Shown here piece after piece: positions 5,697-7,588 of a stretch of DNA of 7,588 nt. Source of the DNA: an uncultured Clostridia bacterium. GTDB taxonomy: Bacteria; Bacillota; Clostridia; Oscillospirales; Acutalibacteraceae. A model generated the notes under the pieces. That model was not told the DNA's origin. It saw nothing but the letters and a program-made list of their open reading frames with translations, and did no database searches. A program made the translations under genes and the position numbers. The DNA lies in assembly GCA_947623765.1 (NCBI GenBank), contig CANQIG010000268.1, positions 1-7,588 on the forward strand. The letters run 5' to 3'. Numbering within the stretch: position 1 is the first letter of the stretch; every line of letters begins with the position of its first letter.

Positions 5697-7151
5697 GGCA
5701 AAGAGGGCTCCGGCGAGGAGGATCTCCGCGAGGACGCGGGGGAGCCCGGCGAGGGGGGCGGCGGCGAGGAAGCGGCGCGCGAGGAGGCTCGCCGCGAGCG
5801 CGAGCAGCGCGGGGAGGAGCACGGTGCGCGGCACGTCGATGCGGACGCGGGAGACGCGCAGCAGCCGCCGGACCGAGAGCATGGCATTCAGGATGGAGGA
5901 GAAGAACAGGATCGCGAGGTAGCCCTTCATGCCGGTGAACCGCATGAAGAGGAGGATCAGCAGGACGCGGGTGAAGGAGTCCGTGAAGTTGTATTTCATG
6001 GAGTTGAGCTGTTCGTCGAGACCCTTGAGCAGGGAATCGACGACGACGTCGAGGTAGAGCAGCGGGACGATCGGCGCGAGGATGCGTAGGTACTGCCCGG
6101 CTTCGCGGCTTTTGTAGAACGCCGCGCCCCAGTCGTCCCCGAAGACGAAGAAGACCGCCGCCGAGAACACCCCGAAGACGAGCGCCGCCGAGACCGCCCG
6201 GTTCGTGATGTGGGAGACGGCGCGGCGGCGGCCCCGCTCGAATTCGAGCGCGACCTTCGGGATGAGGAGCGACGCGAAGGAAGAGAGGAACGACGAGGGG
6301 AAGTAGAGCATCGGCATGGCCATGCCCTGCAGCACGCCGTAGGACGCCATGGCCGCCGCGCCGGACGCGCCGAAGCGCCTGAGCTCCCGGGGGATGAGCA
6401 GGTTCTCCCCGGTGTTGAGGAGGCTCCTTGCGGCGCTCGAGAGCGTGCAGGGCAGCGCGATGTGGAACATCCCCCGGAGGACCCCGGCGGCGGGAGCCTT
6501 CTCCTTCGGCGTATTGCGGCGAAGGCTCCGCCGCAGCACGGCCCACCCCGTAAGGAACGAGACGCATTCCCCGAAGGTGGAAGCGAGCATGGCCGCGAGA
6601 CACGCGGCCTCGATGCTCTGCGGCGCGAAGTACCAGAAGAGCGCCGCCGCCGTGAGCACCGTGAAGAGCGTCTCCACCGCGTCGGAAAAGGAGGTGGAGA
6701 CGGATTCCTCCACCGCGAGGAAGTACCCCTTCATGCAGGTGGAGAGCGACATGAACGGCAGCCCGAGCGCGAGGATCCTCAGGCTCGGCGCGGCCCCGGG
6801 CCGCCCGAGGATGTACGCGGCGGCGGGCTCTGCGAGGGCGAACACGGCGAGCGCGATCAGCGAGGAGAGCGTCAGGCAGAAGAGCAGGCAGCGCAGCACC
6901 GCGGAGCGGACCGTCTCGCCGCGCCCGGAGGCGCGTGCGGCCGTCACCATGCGGGTGACGGCGAGGGAGATCCCGGAGGTGGAGAGCGTCACGGAGAGCA
7001 TGAACACGGAAAAGATGAGCTGGTAGAGGCCCATGCCCTCCGCGCCGATCTTCCCGGAGAGCCAGCTCCGGTAGCCGATGTTTGCGGCTCTGAGCAGCAG
7101 GGAGAACGCGGTGAGCACCGCGCCCTGCACGAAAAATTTCCGTTTTGACAT
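5616..7151 (-). CDS. SpoVB/MurJ-like oligosaccharide flippase, C-terminus supplied by the repeat array
   Basis: This 511-residue polytopic membrane protein belongs to the MATE/MVF (MOP) exporter superfamily, closest in appearance to SpoVB-type proteins that move lipid-linked polysaccharide or peptidoglycan precursors across the membrane. Family features: the N-terminal FFVQGAVLTAFSLLLRAANIGYR (residues 6-28, with GYRSWLSGKIGAEGMGLYQL following), repeated hydrophobic helices throughout, RSLLNTGENLLIPREL in the middle and KGLDEQLNSMKYN about two thirds along. The start at 7151 (minus strand) follows GGAAGGAG by 7 bases; a longer frame to 7337 would run across the divergent prmA start. Residues 487-511, PISLQTAAKSLSNTAFYHHSRPSSR split as shown by reading 5619-5693, are encoded by repeat DNA and replace what should be the end of the last helix. 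Specific substrate and a sporulation role are not shown by the sequence. Confidence 0.88.
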   Translation of the reverse strand: MSKRKFFVQGAVLTAFSLLLRAANIGYRSWLSGKIGAEGMGLYQLIFSVFMLSVTLSTSGISLAVTRMVTAARASGRGETVRSAVLRCLLFCLTLSSLIALAVFALAEPAAAYILGRPGAAPSLRILALGLPFMSLSTCMKGYFLAVEESVSTSFSDAVETLFTVLTAAALFWYFAPQSIEAACLAAMLASTFGECVSFLTGWAVLRRSLRRNTPKEKAPAAGVLRGMFHIALPCTLSSAARSLLNTGENLLIPRELRRFGASGAAAMASYGVLQGMAMPMLYFPSSFLSSFASLLIPKVALEFERGRRRAVSHITNRAVSAALVFGVFSAAVFFVFGDDWGAAFYKSREAGQYLRILAPIVPLLYLDVVVDSLLKGLDEQLNSMKYNFTDSFTRVLLILLFMRFTGMKGYLAILFFSSILNAMLSVRRLLRVSRVRIDVPRTVLLPALLALAASLLARRFLAAAPLAGLPRVLAEILLAGALFAAPISLQTAAKSLSNTAFYHHSRPSSR

Positions 7152-7203
7152 GGACACGCTCCTTCCATGGCGCGAAGCGCGGGGATTTTCTTTGGATCCT
7201 CCC

Positions 7204-7232
7204 TTGCATCTTTCCGGGCGCCGTTGTATACT
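7204..7232 (+). promoter_or_regulatory. Probable prmA promoter
   Basis: TTGCAT (7204-7209), 17-base spacer, TATACT (7227-7232). It lies in the 112-base gap between the divergent flippase and prmA starts and would give a leader of about 25 bases. No equally good promoter is visible for the flippase on the minus strand, although TATACA there overlaps this -10. Confidence 0.75.
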
Positions 7233-7263
7233 GAAAGGGCAGAATCTCGAAAGGGGCGGAAGT

Positions 7264-7588
7264 ATGGAAGAATCAAAAAGCTGGGTGGAAGTGATCGTCA
7301 CGGTCCCGGCAAAGGAGATCGACCGCGCGGGAGACATCGCGCAGATGGTCGTGCCCTACGGCATCTATATGGAGGATTATTCCCATTTAGAAGAAGAGGC
7401 CATGGAGATCGCGCACATCGACCTCATCGATGAGGCGCTGCTCCAAAAGGACCGCACAAAGGGGATCATTCACGTCTATCTCTCGCCCGAGGACAATCCG
7501 GCGGAGGCCGTTTCCTTCCTGACGGAACGGTACACCGCCGCCGGGATCCCCTTCACGGTCGAGACGGAAAACGTCCGCGAGGAGGACT
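7264..7588 (+). CDS. prmA: Ribosomal protein L11 methyltransferase, N-terminal part (runs off the window)
   Basis: The frame is open from ATG 7264 to the window edge (108 codons). The N-terminal WVEVIVTVPAKEIDRAGDIA (residues 7-26), PYGIYMEDYSHLEEEA, and a stretch with IIHVYLSPEDNPAEAVSFL match the L11-recognition domain of PrmA, including the expected short insert before the methyltransferase part and the RVREED-like end (here NVREED) just before the usual Trp. PrmA uses S-adenosylmethionine to methylate lysines and the N-terminus of ribosomal protein L11; the catalytic domain lies beyond the window. AAAGGGG at about 7250-7256 is the likely ribosome binding site, and a promoter sits at 7204-7232. 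It is divergent from the flippase gene. Confidence 0.85.
   Translation, partial: MEESKSWVEVIVTVPAKEIDRAGDIAQMVVPYGIYMEDYSHLEEEAMEIAHIDLIDEALLQKDRTKGIIHVYLSPEDNPAEAVSFLTERYTAAGIPFTVETENVREED

Noticed and set aside
5465..5887. Minus-strand 140-codon open frame ending in the same tail as the flippase
   Set aside because: It is out of frame with the flippase over the gene and is Arg/Pro/Ser-rich. The shared tail is simply another copy of the repeat read in its own frame.
6210..7148. Plus-strand 312-codon open frame antisense to the flippase
   Set aside because: Composed almost entirely of Glu/Arg/Gly/Ala/His with no recognisable motif; a shadow frame.
5548..7209. Minus-strand 553-codon open frame over the flippase gene
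   Set aside because: It is Arg/His/Pro/Ala-rich shadow translation of the GC-rich flippase gene; the flippase frame has the membrane helices and the ribosome binding site.

Overview
The window looks like a chromosomal segment of a GC-rich, spore-former-type Firmicute (class Clostridia; an Oscillospiraceae-like gut bacterium would fit). The grounds are strong AGGAGG-type ribosome binding sites, sigma70-type promoters with 17-bp spacers, CCA-encoding tRNA genes, a SpoVB-family flippase and high-GC codon use. The genus cannot be named from the sequence.

Layout. (1) 17-867: the end of a ribosomal protein operon, rplM (L13) and rpsI (S9), closed by a strong terminator at 888-924. (2) 1076-2719: a three-part fusion gene with an N-terminal flavodoxin-like reductase (with an iron-sulfur-flavoprotein-like cysteine cluster), a central SCP2 sterol-carrier-like domain and a C-terminal multi-pass membrane region. 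(3) 2761-3439: a HIT-family gene in three reading frames, broken by two one-base frameshifts; it probably followed gene (2) in one transcript. (4) About 3500-4070: three diverged tandem copies of a 170-200-bp non-coding repeat. (5) 4088-4526: a near-consensus promoter, a tRNA-Gly(TCC)/tRNA-Arg(TCT)/tRNA-His(GTG) operon and three stacked hairpins acting as terminators. (6) 4553-5696: eight tandem copies of a 150-152-bp, purine-rich repeat. (7) 5616-7151, minus strand: a SpoVB/MurJ-like flippase whose last 25 codons and stop lie inside the repeat array. (8) 7264-7588: the start of prmA (L11 methyltransferase), divergent from the flippase and cut by the window edge.

Functionally, the window mixes translation genes (L13, S9, three tRNAs, PrmA) with a cell-envelope gene (flippase) and a probable redox/lipid-related membrane protein. 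The most unusual content is the repeat DNA. Two unrelated tandem families flank the tRNA operon. The larger one has apparently replaced the 3' end of the flippase gene and is still expanding or homogenising at that end, where two adjacent units differ at only two of 151 positions. No CRISPR, phage, transposase or defence genes were seen.
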